Assembly (NCBI GenBank): GCA_031276775.1
Contig: JAISML010000022.1
Span: forward strand, 1-9,086
Length of the DNA: 9,086 bases
DNA from: Eubacteriales Family XIII. Incertae Sedis bacterium
GTDB lineage: Bacteria > Bacillota > Clostridia > Peptostreptococcales > Anaerovoracaceae
Direction: 5' to 3'
Position 1 is the first letter of the stretch. Each line of letters starts with the position of its first letter. The translations under genes were made by a program, and so were the position numbers. Shown piece after piece: positions 1-6,962 of this stretch. The notes under the pieces are model-generated. The model saw only the letters and a list, made by a program, of their open reading frames with translations. It ran no database searches and was not told the DNA's origin.

Positions 1-1
1 C

Positions 2-1804
2 CCGGAGGACAAAGCGGCCGCGGCGGAAGGCGGGCCGCCGACGGTTCTTCGGCGGATCCATGTGGTGTCGGGCGACGAAACGGAATGGTTTCGTCTGTCT
101 CTCCCGGGCGCTTCGCCCATCGGTTTCCATGATGGCAATTTATTCCTCGTTGCGCGGTGGGACAACGCCGCCGCGGACGTTCCGGGCAAGTCCTACGGCG
201 AAGCCTGCCGTCTCGCAAAAGAGGAGCGGGTGCATTTTCGCGTCTGCGACGAACAAACCTACCGTCATGACGGCATGGGATACATCAATAAGCAACGGCG
301 CAGACTTTTCCTTCGCAGACCTGACGCGCAGGAGGCGGTTCCCCTTACGCCTCCGATGTTCGGCGTCGAGGACGCCGCCCTTGCGCCCACAGGCGAGATT
401 GTCTGCTGCGGGGCGGAGCAGGGCGCGCGCAAAACGCTTTCCCATGGCATTTTTGCCTATGATCCGGCGTCCGGGGATGCGCGGACTTTGGTGCGTGATA
501 CGGGCTATCACATCTTTAAACTCCTGTGTTGCGGCGACAAAGTGTTCTTCTGGGGTTACAAAGCGCCGGAAAATATGGGATTCTTCATCGAGGACATGCT
601 GTCCGTGCCGCTCGCGGGCGGGATTCCGAAGCCGGAATGCCCGCTTGAGACCTCGATGGGGACGCTCTTCCATTCGGATGTTGCGCGCCTTTCCGGGACG
701 ATGGTCAAGGCGGTGGGAAATGAATTGTACGCACAGATGCACGAGGGTCTTGCGTCCCGCGTATATCGCTTCCCGGGCGCCGCGGACGGGAACGGTTGCG
801 TTTCCGCCCCGGGAGAGTCCGGCTGCGGGAACGTCTTTGTGCCCGTCACGCCGGAGACGATCAACGTCTCATGCTTTGATCGGACGGAAGACGCCATGCT
901 CTGCGTGGGAATGGAAGGCTTTGCCTTGCAGGAGATATTCGCGGAGCGGGACGGCGTTTGGCGCAAACTCACCGCGTACGGCGACGATGTCAACCATATG
1001 CTGATCGCACCCGAGCATTTGCCGTTTGCGTGCGGCGACGGCGTTTCCGCGGACGGATGGGTCATTCCCCCTTTGGATTATGACCCTGCGCGCGAGCGCG
1101 CATATCCGGGCATCCTCATGATACACGGCGGTCCCCATGTGGCCTACGGCGCTGTGCCGTTCTGCGACGCGCAGATCTTGGCGGCGGCGGGCTATTTTGT
1201 GTTTTATTGCAACCCCAGAGGTTCCGGCGGAAAAGGACGCGCGTTCGCGGACATCAGCGGACGTTACGGCACTGTGGATTTTGACGACATTATGCGTTTC
1301 ACGGACAAAGTATTGGAAACGTGGGCGGGCATTGACCCTGCGCGCCTCGGCGTGACGGGCGGTTCATACGGCGGGTTCATGACCAACTGGATCATTACCC
1401 GCACGGATCGGTTCCGGGCTGCGGTGTCCCAATGCAGCATCGCGAATTGGTTTACCATGTACTACCTGAGCGACGTACCCTATTTTGTGCGCTCGGAAAT
1501 GGACGGTACGCCGCACGAACATCCGGAGCGGCTTTGGCGGGCGTCTCCCATCCGACGGATCGGGGAGGCAAAGACGCCCACGCTGTTTTTGCAGTATGAG
1601 ATGGATTTTCGCTGTCCCATGGAGGAAGCGCTGCAGATGTACGGCGGACTTCTGGAAAACGGGGTGGAAACCAGGCTCGTCATGTTCTCGGGGGACAGTC
1701 ACGGCATAACGGGCGCCGGTACGCCGCGTCATCGTATGCGGCGCACGCGTGAAATGCAAGCGTGGTTTGATCGTTATTTGAAATCGGAGAGGGCGGACGG
1801 ATGA
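2..1804 (+). CDS. S9 family serine peptidase (prolyl oligopeptidase / acylaminoacyl-peptidase type), 5' partial
   Basis: The enzyme should hydrolyse short or N-blocked peptides in the cytosol. The frame is open from base 2, and the residues before the GTG at 62 (ending VLRRI) read like S9 protein, so the true start is probably outside the window. Numbering from that GTG: a divergent beta-propeller region covers about 1-320 and the alpha/beta-hydrolase domain about 330-575. The hydrolase domain shows HGGPH (355-359), NPRGSGGKG (384-392), the nucleophile motif GGSYGG with Ser435, Asp515 in MDFRCP, and His547 in DSHG, giving a complete Ser-Asp-His triad. The usual LLIHGxxD lead-in to the Asp reads FLQYEMD here, a mild departure. 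The stop overlaps the next ATG (ATGA), so it is probably translated together with the permease. Its place inside a peptide-transporter operon supports a role in breaking down imported peptides. The exact specificity (acyl-peptide, dipeptidyl or oligopeptide) cannot be read from sequence. Confidence 0.93.
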   Translation, partial: PEDKAAAAEGGPPTVLRRIHVVSGDETEWFRLSLPGASPIGFHDGNLFLVARWDNAAADVPGKSYGEACRLAKEERVHFRVCDEQTYRHDGMGYINKQRRRLFLRRPDAQEAVPLTPPMFGVEDAALAPTGEIVCCGAEQGARKTLSHGIFAYDPASGDARTLVRDTGYHIFKLLCCGDKVFFWGYKAPENMGFFIEDMLSVPLAGGIPKPECPLETSMGTLFHSDVARLSGTMVKAVGNELYAQMHEGLASRVYRFPGAADGNGCVSAPGESGCGNVFVPVTPETINVSCFDRTEDAMLCVGMEGFALQEIFAERDGVWRKLTAYGDDVNHMLIAPEHLPFACGDGVSADGWVIPPLDYDPARERAYPGILMIHGGPHVAYGAVPFCDAQILAAAGYFVFYCNPRGSGGKGRAFADISGRYGTVDFDDIMRFTDKVLETWAGIDPARLGVTGGSYGGFMTNWIITRTDRFRAAVSQCSIANWFTMYYLSDVPYFVRSEMDGTPHEHPERLWRASPIRRIGEAKTPTLFLQYEMDFRCPMEEALQMYGGLLENGVETRLVMFSGDSHGITGAGTPRHRMRRTREMQAWFDRYLKSERADG

Positions 1805-2721
1805 ATGCGAAAGGCGGTTCGCCGGGTACGGACGGCGCGGTTGGGAGATCCGGTCTGCGGACACGGATCGGCGCCGGTTACTGGGGCGGTGTGTTTCTGC
1901 GTTTGGCGAAGAATAAACCGGCGATCGTCGCGCTGTCTTTTCTCTGCGCCGTCGCGATCGCCTGTGTGCTGGTTCCGGTCTTTTCCCCGTATACGGTGGA
2001 ACAGACGAATTTCGCGGCCGCCTACGCGCCGCCGGGCGGCGCGCATCCGCTCGGCGCCGACAAATTGGGGCGCGATCTCTTTTTAAGGTTGTTTTACGGG
2101 GGAAGAATTTCCCTCGGAATCGCGTTGGCGGTCACCTTTTCCCAGACTGTTTTGGGTGTGCTGTTGGGCAGTCTGGCGGGTTATTACCGAGGCGCCGCCG
2201 ATGCCGTGATCATGCGTGTGGCGGACGTGTTTTACAGCTTTCCCCTGATGATGATGGCGATCACCATGGTGGCGATCCTGGGTTCGGGCTCCGTCCAAAC
2301 GCTCATCATCACCCTGACGCTTCTTACTTGGCCCGGCATCGCGCGCATTGTGCGCGGTCAAATTCTCACACTGCGTGAACAGGAGTACATGGAGGCCTGC
2401 GAAGCGTTGGGAATCCGCGACAGCAGCCGCATTCTGAGGCATTTGCTGCCCAATGTCTTGGCTTATGTCATCGTCTACGCCACCATGGGCATGGCCAATG
2501 CGTTGCTTGTGGAAACGTCGCTGAGTTTCCTTGGACTCGGCGTTTCCCCGCCGACGCCCACTTGGGGCAACATGATCAACGAAGCGAGAAACCTGCTTGT
2601 GGTATTGGGGAAATGGTGGCTGTGGGTGCCGCCCGGTCTTTGTATCTTCCTTTCGGTGATGTGTTTCAATTTGCTGGGGGACGGATTGCGCGACGCGGTG
2701 GATCCCAAGATGAAACGATAG
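1801..2721 (+). CDS. ABC transporter permease, DppC/OppC type (peptide uptake)
   Basis: This 306-residue inner-membrane permease would form half of the channel of a dipeptide/oligopeptide importer. After a charged N-terminus, a first membrane segment lies at about 38-61. The family signature ADKLGRDLFLRLFYGGRISL spans 86-105 and further hydrophobic segments follow to about 293. The cytoplasmic EAA coupling loop, which docks on the ATPases, is at 196-218 (EACEALG followed by LLPN). A conserved GLGVSPPTPTWG stretch lies at 245-256. The ATG overlaps the peptidase stop, and GGAGAGGG just upstream can serve as ribosome binding site. Length is normal for the family. The DppB/OppB partner normally just upstream is not here; the peptidase occupies that place. 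Whether the substrate is a dipeptide, an oligopeptide or another small ligand is not determined. Confidence 0.95.
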   Translation: MNAKGGSPGTDGAVGRSGLRTRIGAGYWGGVFLRLAKNKPAIVALSFLCAVAIACVLVPVFSPYTVEQTNFAAAYAPPGGAHPLGADKLGRDLFLRLFYGGRISLGIALAVTFSQTVLGVLLGSLAGYYRGAADAVIMRVADVFYSFPLMMMAITMVAILGSGSVQTLIITLTLLTWPGIARIVRGQILTLREQEYMEACEALGIRDSSRILRHLLPNVLAYVIVYATMGMANALLVETSLSFLGLGVSPPTPTWGNMINEARNLLVVLGKWWLWVPPGLCIFLSVMCFNLLGDGLRDAVDPKMKR

Positions 2722-2724
2722 GGG

Positions 2725-3717
2725 ATGGGGCGGATGGACGCAACAGGCGACAGATTGTTGGAGGTCAAAAACCTCAGGACGTATTTTCATTCCGGCGGCG
2801 CCGCGGTTCGGGCCGTGGATGACGTGAGCTTTTATGTGCGCCGCGGGGAAACGCTCGGGATCGTGGGAGAGTCCGGCAGCGGGAAGAGCGTTGCGAGCAT
2901 GTCCGTTCTGAGATTGGTGGAAACGCCTCCGGGCAAATACGAGGGCGGTGAGATACTGTTCCGGGGAAAGGACTTGCTTTGCGCGACCGAAGCGGAAATG
3001 CGCGATATACGCGGAAACCGCATCAGCATGATCTTTCAGGAGCCGATGACATCGCTGAACCCCGTGTTTGTCATAGGGGATCAGTTGGCCGAACCGATGC
3101 TTTTGCATCGCGGCATGTCGAAAAAGGAAGCACAGGCGGAATGCATACGCTTGTTGGATTTGGTGCGCATTCCGAACGCGGCGCGCGTCGTGAACGAGTA
3201 TCCTTTCGCCCTGTCCGGCGGTATGCGCCAGCGTGTGATGATCGCCATGGCTTTGGCCTGCGAACCCGATCTGCTCATCGCCGACGAACCCACGACGGCG
3301 TTGGATGTGACCATACAGGCGCAGGTGCTTGCGCTCATGGGCGAATTGAAATCGACGCTTGACGCGGCCATCCTCTTCATCACGCACGATCTTGGCGTCA
3401 TCGCGGAGATGAGCGACCGCATTATGGTAATGTACGCGGGCAAAGTGGCGGAAACCGCTCCGGTCAATGAGATATTTGCGGCGCCCGCCCACCCGTACAC
3501 AAGGGGGCTCATCGCTTCAAAACCGGATATCACCACTGTGGGCGATCGACTGTACACGATCCCCGGCGGCGTACCCGATCTGTCGCGCCGTCCGTCCGGC
3601 TGCCCCTTTCATCCGCGGTGCGAGGAGGCGGATCCGCAGTGCGCGCAGGACTTCCCGCCGCCGATTGCGATCGGGGAGGAACACACGGTGTTTTGCAGGA
3701 AATATCTGCGCCGGTGA
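2725..3717 (+). CDS. ABC transporter ATP-binding protein, DppD/OppD type
   Basis: This 330-residue ATPase would power the peptide importer. All nucleotide-binding motifs are intact: Walker A GESGSGKS (48-55), Q-loop Gln105, signature LSGGMRQR (163-170), Walker B LLIADE (183-188) and switch His221. The C-terminal oligopeptide-transporter domain includes HPYTRGL (256-262) and four cysteines at 293, 299, 306 and 324 (CX5CX6CX17C). In this family such cysteines can bind a [4Fe-4S] cluster. The gene starts three bases after the permease stop. An in-frame ATG at 2734 is the better-placed start for the GGGG at 2721-2724 (9 bases away), so the first three residues are doubtful; termination-reinitiation at 2725 is the alternative. 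It most likely pairs with the ATPase at 3783-4844. Confidence 0.95.
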   Translation: MGRMDATGDRLLEVKNLRTYFHSGGAAVRAVDDVSFYVRRGETLGIVGESGSGKSVASMSVLRLVETPPGKYEGGEILFRGKDLLCATEAEMRDIRGNRISMIFQEPMTSLNPVFVIGDQLAEPMLLHRGMSKKEAQAECIRLLDLVRIPNAARVVNEYPFALSGGMRQRVMIAMALACEPDLLIADEPTTALDVTIQAQVLALMGELKSTLDAAILFITHDLGVIAEMSDRIMVMYAGKVAETAPVNEIFAAPAHPYTRGLIASKPDITTVGDRLYTIPGGVPDLSRRPSGCPFHPRCEEADPQCAQDFPPPIAIGEEHTVFCRKYLRR

Positions 3718-3723
3718 CGGCGC
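3708..3723 (+). other. Stem-loop with GNRA-type loop enclosing the DppD-type stop codon
   Basis: GCGCCG (3708-3713) and CGGCGC (3718-3723) are perfect reverse complements around the loop GTGA, which as RNA is a GNRA tetraloop (GUGA). The TGA stop of the first ATPase gene lies inside that loop. No T-run follows, so it does not look like an intrinsic terminator. It may slow ribosomes or protect an mRNA end. The base complementarity is seen; any function is inference. Confidence 0.5.
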
Positions 3724-3770
3724 GTCGAAGAGGTTGCGGCATTGGAAACAGATTGTGACTGAGAGTGGCA

Positions 3771-3777
3771 AGGGAGG
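3771..3777 (+). promoter_or_regulatory. Ribosome binding site deciding the second ATPase start
   Basis: AGGGAGG lies five bases before GTG 3783. It makes that GTG a better start than the GTG at 3765, which would place the Shine-Dalgarno inside the coding region. Confidence 0.75.
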
Positions 3778-3782
3778 TCAAT

Positions 3783-4844
3783 GTGTCGGATCGGGATGCA
3801 AACACAAAGCGGGCGCCGCGCTTGGAGCCGGAAAGGCAGTCGGACGTGCCGCCGGAGCCGGCAATGCAGTCCGACGTTCTGCTGGAAGCGGTCGGACTGA
3901 AGAAGTACTTTCCGATCAGGAAAGGTTTTTTCAGAGGGACGGTCGGGTATGTGAAAGCGGTGGACGGCATTTCGTTTGCGTTGCGCCGCGGCAGAACCAT
4001 GGGGTTGGTCGGCGAATCGGGTTGCGGCAAGTCCACTGCGGGACGTATGCTGCTCAAATTGACAGCCGCCACGGAAGGCCGGGTCAAATTTCACGGCGAG
4101 GATATCCTGCGCTTCGGGAAAGCGCAAACGCGGCGTCTGCGCACACAGATGCAGATCGTCTTTCAGGATCCGTACAGCTCCCTGAATCCCCGGTTGCCCG
4201 TGCTTGAATTGGTCGGCGAGGCGATGCTCCAGCACGGGATCGCCAAGAACCGCGCGGAGATGAAAGAACGGGTGATGGAACTCATCGGCCGTTGCGGGTT
4301 GTTTCCCGAACAGGCGACGCGCTATCCGCATCAGTTTTCCGGCGGTCAGCGTCAACGCATCTGCATCGCGCGCGCTCTGGCGCTGAATCCGGAATTTGTC
4401 GTATGCGACGAGGCGGTTTCCGCTTTGGATGTGTCCATTCAATCCCAGATCATCAACCTTCTGAAGGATCTGCAGGAGGAACGGGGTCTCACGTACCTGT
4501 TTATTTCACACGACCTTTCCGTGGTGAAATTCATCAGCGACGAGGTGGGAATCATGTACTTGGGGCAACTCGTTGAAATGGGCGGCAAGGCGCAAGTGTT
4601 CGACAATCCGTTGCACCCCTACACCAATGCGCTTCTCGCCGCCGCGCCCACGTTCGATCCCTCCGCCCGCGCAAGAAAAAGAATCCTGTTGGAGGGCGAC
4701 ATCCCTTCGCCGGCGTCTCCGCCGCCGGGATGCCGTTTTCATACGCGTTGCCCCTGCGTTTTGCCTGAGTGCTGCGAGATCGCGCCCGCTTGGCGCGAAG
4801 TGGGACAGGGTCATTTCGTCATGTGCCACGGCGTGCATGCCTAA
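3783..4844 (+). CDS. ABC transporter ATP-binding protein, DppF/OppF type
   Basis: Second ATPase of the peptide importer, 353 residues from GTG 3783; starting at GTG 3765 would add six residues. Motifs numbered from 3783: Walker A GESGCGKS (77-84), Q-loop Gln128 in VFQDPYSSLNP, signature FSGGQRQR (185-192), Walker B FVVCDE (205-210), and switch His243 in ISHD. The cysteine of Walker A and the AVSALD after Walker B are usual for DppF/OppF. The C-terminal domain has HPYTNALL and cysteines 317, 323, 330 and 348, with the same CX5CX6CX17C spacing as the first ATPase. The first 35 or so residues are an extra polar stretch holding a two-copy repeat (EPERQSDVPP / EPAMQSDVLL). It follows the first ATPase gene after 65 bases that hold only the end of a hairpin and the ribosome binding site. 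Confidence 0.95.
   Translation: MSDRDANTKRAPRLEPERQSDVPPEPAMQSDVLLEAVGLKKYFPIRKGFFRGTVGYVKAVDGISFALRRGRTMGLVGESGCGKSTAGRMLLKLTAATEGRVKFHGEDILRFGKAQTRRLRTQMQIVFQDPYSSLNPRLPVLELVGEAMLQHGIAKNRAEMKERVMELIGRCGLFPEQATRYPHQFSGGQRQRICIARALALNPEFVVCDEAVSALDVSIQSQIINLLKDLQEERGLTYLFISHDLSVVKFISDEVGIMYLGQLVEMGGKAQVFDNPLHPYTNALLAAAPTFDPSARARKRILLEGDIPSPASPPPGCRFHTRCPCVLPECCEIAPAWREVGQGHFVMCHGVHA
3825..3884 (+). repeat. Two-copy 30-base in-frame tandem duplication in the second ATPase gene
   Basis: Bases 3825-3854 and 3855-3884 align end to end with 24 of 30 identical. The repeat encodes EPERQSDVPP then EPAMQSDVLL, in the polar N-terminal extension before the ATPase domain. Being a multiple of three, it keeps the frame. 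It looks like an old tandem duplication in a loosely constrained linker. Confidence 0.7.
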
Positions 4845-4875
4845 AAACCGGGGAAAGCGGAAAACAAAAATAAAA

Positions 4876-4924
4876 ACGGAAACAAATACGGAAACAAATA
4901 ACGGAAACAAACAACGGAAACAGA
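4876..4924 (+). repeat. Degenerate A-rich tandem repeat, unit about ACGGAAACAAA(T/C)A
   Basis: Between the second ATPase gene and the small membrane protein gene, the core ACGGAAAC recurs at 4876, 4888, 4901 and 4914, a period of 12-13 bases, inside an A-rich, pyrimidine-poor tract that runs from 4845. The mixed period does not keep a reading frame and no start codon uses it, so it is probably non-coding. It may be a replication-slippage product or an unstructured mRNA spacer. Confidence 0.65.
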
Positions 4925-4945
4925 AACGGATAAGCGGGCGGAAAC

Positions 4946-5179
4946 ATGTTTTTTTACAGGGATCGCATCGAGTCGGACATCGCGAACATACGCAAACACA
5001 AAGCGCTTTTGCCGAAAGCGCGGGCAAAGGATGTTGCGCCCGACACGCCCCTTGCCGGCAGGACTGCGGAAACGAAAGACACTTTTGCGATCATACTCGC
5101 GGTGTTTTCGTTGATAGGGCCGTACGTATTGGGATTCATCGGCGTCATCGGTCTGCTGGCGCTGTGGATAAGCGGTTGA
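4946..5179 (+). CDS. Small hypothetical membrane protein (77 aa)
   Basis: I do not recognise this family. The protein has a polar, charged N-terminal half (residues 1-45, many Arg, Lys, Asp and Glu) and a hydrophobic C-terminal half (about 46-75). The hydrophobic part has a Gly-Pro in the middle (IGPY, 57-60), so it could be one long helix or a short hairpin, and the protein ends right at the membrane segment. The ribosome binding site is only moderate (GGGCGGAA just before the ATG). It lies between the transporter ATPases and the solute-binding lipoprotein, so it may be a small accessory subunit, but position is the only argument. Its codon use resembles its neighbours', and the charged-then-hydrophobic layout argues against a chance frame. 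Confidence 0.65.
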   Translation: MFFYRDRIESDIANIRKHKALLPKARAKDVAPDTPLAGRTAETKDTFAIILAVFSLIGPYVLGFIGVIGLLALWISG

Positions 5180-5192
5180 TGAGAGGAGGTGG

Positions 5193-5222
5193 GGAGCCGG
5201 ATCGCGCGAGGCGGGCGGCTCC
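5193..5222 (+). promoter_or_regulatory. Stem-loop upstream of the solute-binding protein gene, beside an orphan Shine-Dalgarno
   Basis: GGAGCCG (5193-5199) pairs perfectly with CGGCTCC (5216-5222) around a 16-base loop that can pair further (CGC with GCG). Just before it, AGGAGGT (5184-5190) is a near-perfect Shine-Dalgarno with no suitably spaced start codon. The hairpin ends 36 bases before the lipoprotein ATG. Such intercistronic hairpins can mark an mRNA end and help raise binding-protein levels over transporter subunits; that role here is inference. Confidence 0.45.
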
Positions 5223-5245
5223 GCGTCTCAACAGTTGGAGAGAGG

Positions 5246-5252
5246 AAAGGAG
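5246..5252 (+). promoter_or_regulatory. Ribosome binding site of the solute-binding protein gene
   Basis: AAAGGAG lies six bases before ATG 5259. It selects that start over TTG 5235, which would also put extra charged residues ahead of the signal peptide. Confidence 0.85.
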
Positions 5253-5258
5253 TTATTG

Positions 5259-6941
5259 ATGAAAGCGAAAAAACCGGTGGGGAAACGGATTGCCTGTGTG
5301 TTGGCCTTGGCGCTTGTGTGCGGCGCGTTGGCAGCCTGCTCCGGCGACGGTGGCGGTGACGACAGTTCGGGCAGCGCAGTCGGCGACAAGACGCTTATCG
5401 TGGGCGAGAGCGGTTTCGCCGGCAAATTCATGCCCATCATGCACGAAAGCGCCGTCGATTCCCGCATTGACAGCCTGGTTTTTGAACCGCTCATGCAGAA
5501 TAACGAGAGCGGTGAATTCCTGCCGTGGCTGGCGGAAACGATGGATGTGTCCGAAGACGGGTTGGAACTGACGTTCACCTTGAAGGACGGCGTCACGTTT
5601 TCCGACGGAGAGCCCCTGACCACCGCCGATGTGGCGTTCACCTACGAAACCGTCGCGAATGCGGATTATGACGGTCCGCGTTCGTATATTGTCAGCGATC
5701 TCGAGGGATACGAAGCTTTTCATGAGGGGACTTCCGACGAATTTTCGGGAATCAGAGTGGTCGATGAAAAAACCATCATCTTTGTCTTCACCGAGGGCAA
5801 CGCGAGTCCCGTGAATGTCGAGTTCTTCAATTTCGGAATCATGCCAAAGCATTATTACGAATTTGAAACGTGGGAAGAGTTTATGGGGAAACTCTCCGAA
5901 CCGTTGGGATCGGGTCCCATGATCCTGGAGGAATACAAACCCAAACAGCATGTGAAACTCTCCGCGAACGCGAATTACTGGGACAGCGCAAACGCGCCCA
6001 AACTGAGCGGCGTACTCATCCAAGAGGTGCCCTCGGAAACGATGTTGGGCGCGTTGCAGACGGGCCAGGTGTTGCTCGGCAGTCTTGAGAGCACCGAGGA
6101 AAACGTCGCCGCGCTCGACGCGATCGCCGACGTGGAATATTTTATCAGCCCCGTAAACGGATACAATTTTCTTTACTTCAATTGTGTCAACGGTATTTTC
6201 GAGGACGCGCGCGTGCGCCGGGCGCTCACCTACGGACTCGACCGCGAATCCTTTATCCAAACCGAATTCGGCGGATACGTGGAACGGGGACTCGGTCCCA
6301 TCACCCCGGTTTCCTGGGCAGGCACCGAGGAAGGAATGAACACCTATGACTTCGATCCCGCCAAAGCCGAAGAATTGCTGAAGCAAGCGGGCTGGATCAA
6401 GGGCGCCGACGGAATATTGGAGAAAGACGGAAAGAAATTCAGCATTCGATTCCTTGTCAATTCCGACGCGGCGTGGACGGGTACGCTGGCGAACTTGGCT
6501 GCGGACAGTTGGAAACAGTTGGGCGTCGATCTGCGGATCGAACAGATGGATCAGAGCAGCGTCATCTCCGCGACCGTGGGGGCGGAACCGGGCGAGAAGG
6601 ATTTTGACGTGGCCACGCTTGGCATTACGCTCGGCGTGGATCCCGATCCCTCCGGCGGCGTCTTTGACTATGACGCATATTCGGCGGGCGGTCTGTGCGC
6701 CTCGGGCTATCTGAACGAACGCGCGCAGGAACTGCTGAAATTGGGCAAAGAGGAATTCGATCAGGCAAAGCGGAAAGAATATTATCAGGAATGGAGCCGC
6801 CTGATGAACCAAGAGGTGCCCACCATGCTCCTCAACTACCGCAATACGCTTTGGGGCATCAACCAAAATGTCACAGGCTTGCGCATATCGGCTTACACGA
6901 ATTGGACCTACAGGATCACGGAGGTTGAAATCGAGGGATAG
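5259..6941 (+). CDS. Family 5 extracellular solute-binding lipoprotein (peptide ABC transporter)
   Basis: This 560-residue lipoprotein would capture the substrate outside the cell and deliver it to the transporter encoded upstream. The signal peptide has basic residues (KAKKPVGKR), a hydrophobic core and the lipobox LAAC with Cys27 as the lipidated residue. A Gly/Asp/Ser-rich linker follows. The mature part shows family 5 landmarks: LVFEPLMQ near the start, LKDGVTFSDGEPLTTADVAFTY, DARVRRALTYGLDRESF, and YDFDPAKAEELLKQAGW in the second half. Length is normal for the DppA/OppA group. Sequence alone does not fix the ligand; the operon with an S9 peptidase favours peptides. The gene is 79 bases after the 77-residue gene and no promoter was seen between them. 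A long stem-loop follows the stop. Confidence 0.95.
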   Translation: MKAKKPVGKRIACVLALALVCGALAACSGDGGGDDSSGSAVGDKTLIVGESGFAGKFMPIMHESAVDSRIDSLVFEPLMQNNESGEFLPWLAETMDVSEDGLELTFTLKDGVTFSDGEPLTTADVAFTYETVANADYDGPRSYIVSDLEGYEAFHEGTSDEFSGIRVVDEKTIIFVFTEGNASPVNVEFFNFGIMPKHYYEFETWEEFMGKLSEPLGSGPMILEEYKPKQHVKLSANANYWDSANAPKLSGVLIQEVPSETMLGALQTGQVLLGSLESTEENVAALDAIADVEYFISPVNGYNFLYFNCVNGIFEDARVRRALTYGLDRESFIQTEFGGYVERGLGPITPVSWAGTEEGMNTYDFDPAKAEELLKQAGWIKGADGILEKDGKKFSIRFLVNSDAAWTGTLANLAADSWKQLGVDLRIEQMDQSSVISATVGAEPGEKDFDVATLGITLGVDPDPSGGVFDYDAYSAGGLCASGYLNERAQELLKLGKEEFDQAKRKEYYQEWSRLMNQEVPTMLLNYRNTLWGINQNVTGLRISAYTNWTYRITEVEIEG

Positions 6942-6962
6942 CCTCCTCGGATTCGGGATCGC

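Larger units (their letters stand above)
5179..5259 (+). other. Possible 26-codon leader or coupling ORF bridging two genes
   Basis: An ATG at 5179 overlaps the stop of the 77-residue gene (TGATG). The frame runs 26 codons and its TGA (5257-5259) overlaps the ATG of the solute-binding gene, again as TGATG. The peptide is arginine-rich (starts MRGGGEPDRAR, ends NSWREERSY) and resembles no known protein. It has no good ribosome binding site of its own, so translation would depend on reinitiation. It may be chance. Confidence 0.25.

Noticed and set aside
60..1004. A 314-codon + strand frame inside the peptidase gene
   Set aside because: It overlaps the peptidase in another frame and its Arg/Ser-rich translation has no recognisable domain.
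2083..3492. A 469-codon open frame on the - strand opposite the permease and first ATPase genes
   Set aside because: It spans two well-supported genes in antisense, and its His/Arg-rich translation shows no known motif; codon bias explains the open frame.
4573..5259. A 228-codon + strand frame spanning the second ATPase end and the spacer
   Set aside because: It overlaps the ATPase and the 77-residue gene in another frame, and the spacer repeat gives only a Lys/Thr/Asn-rich string. Only its last 26 codons (5179-5259) were kept, as a separate observation.
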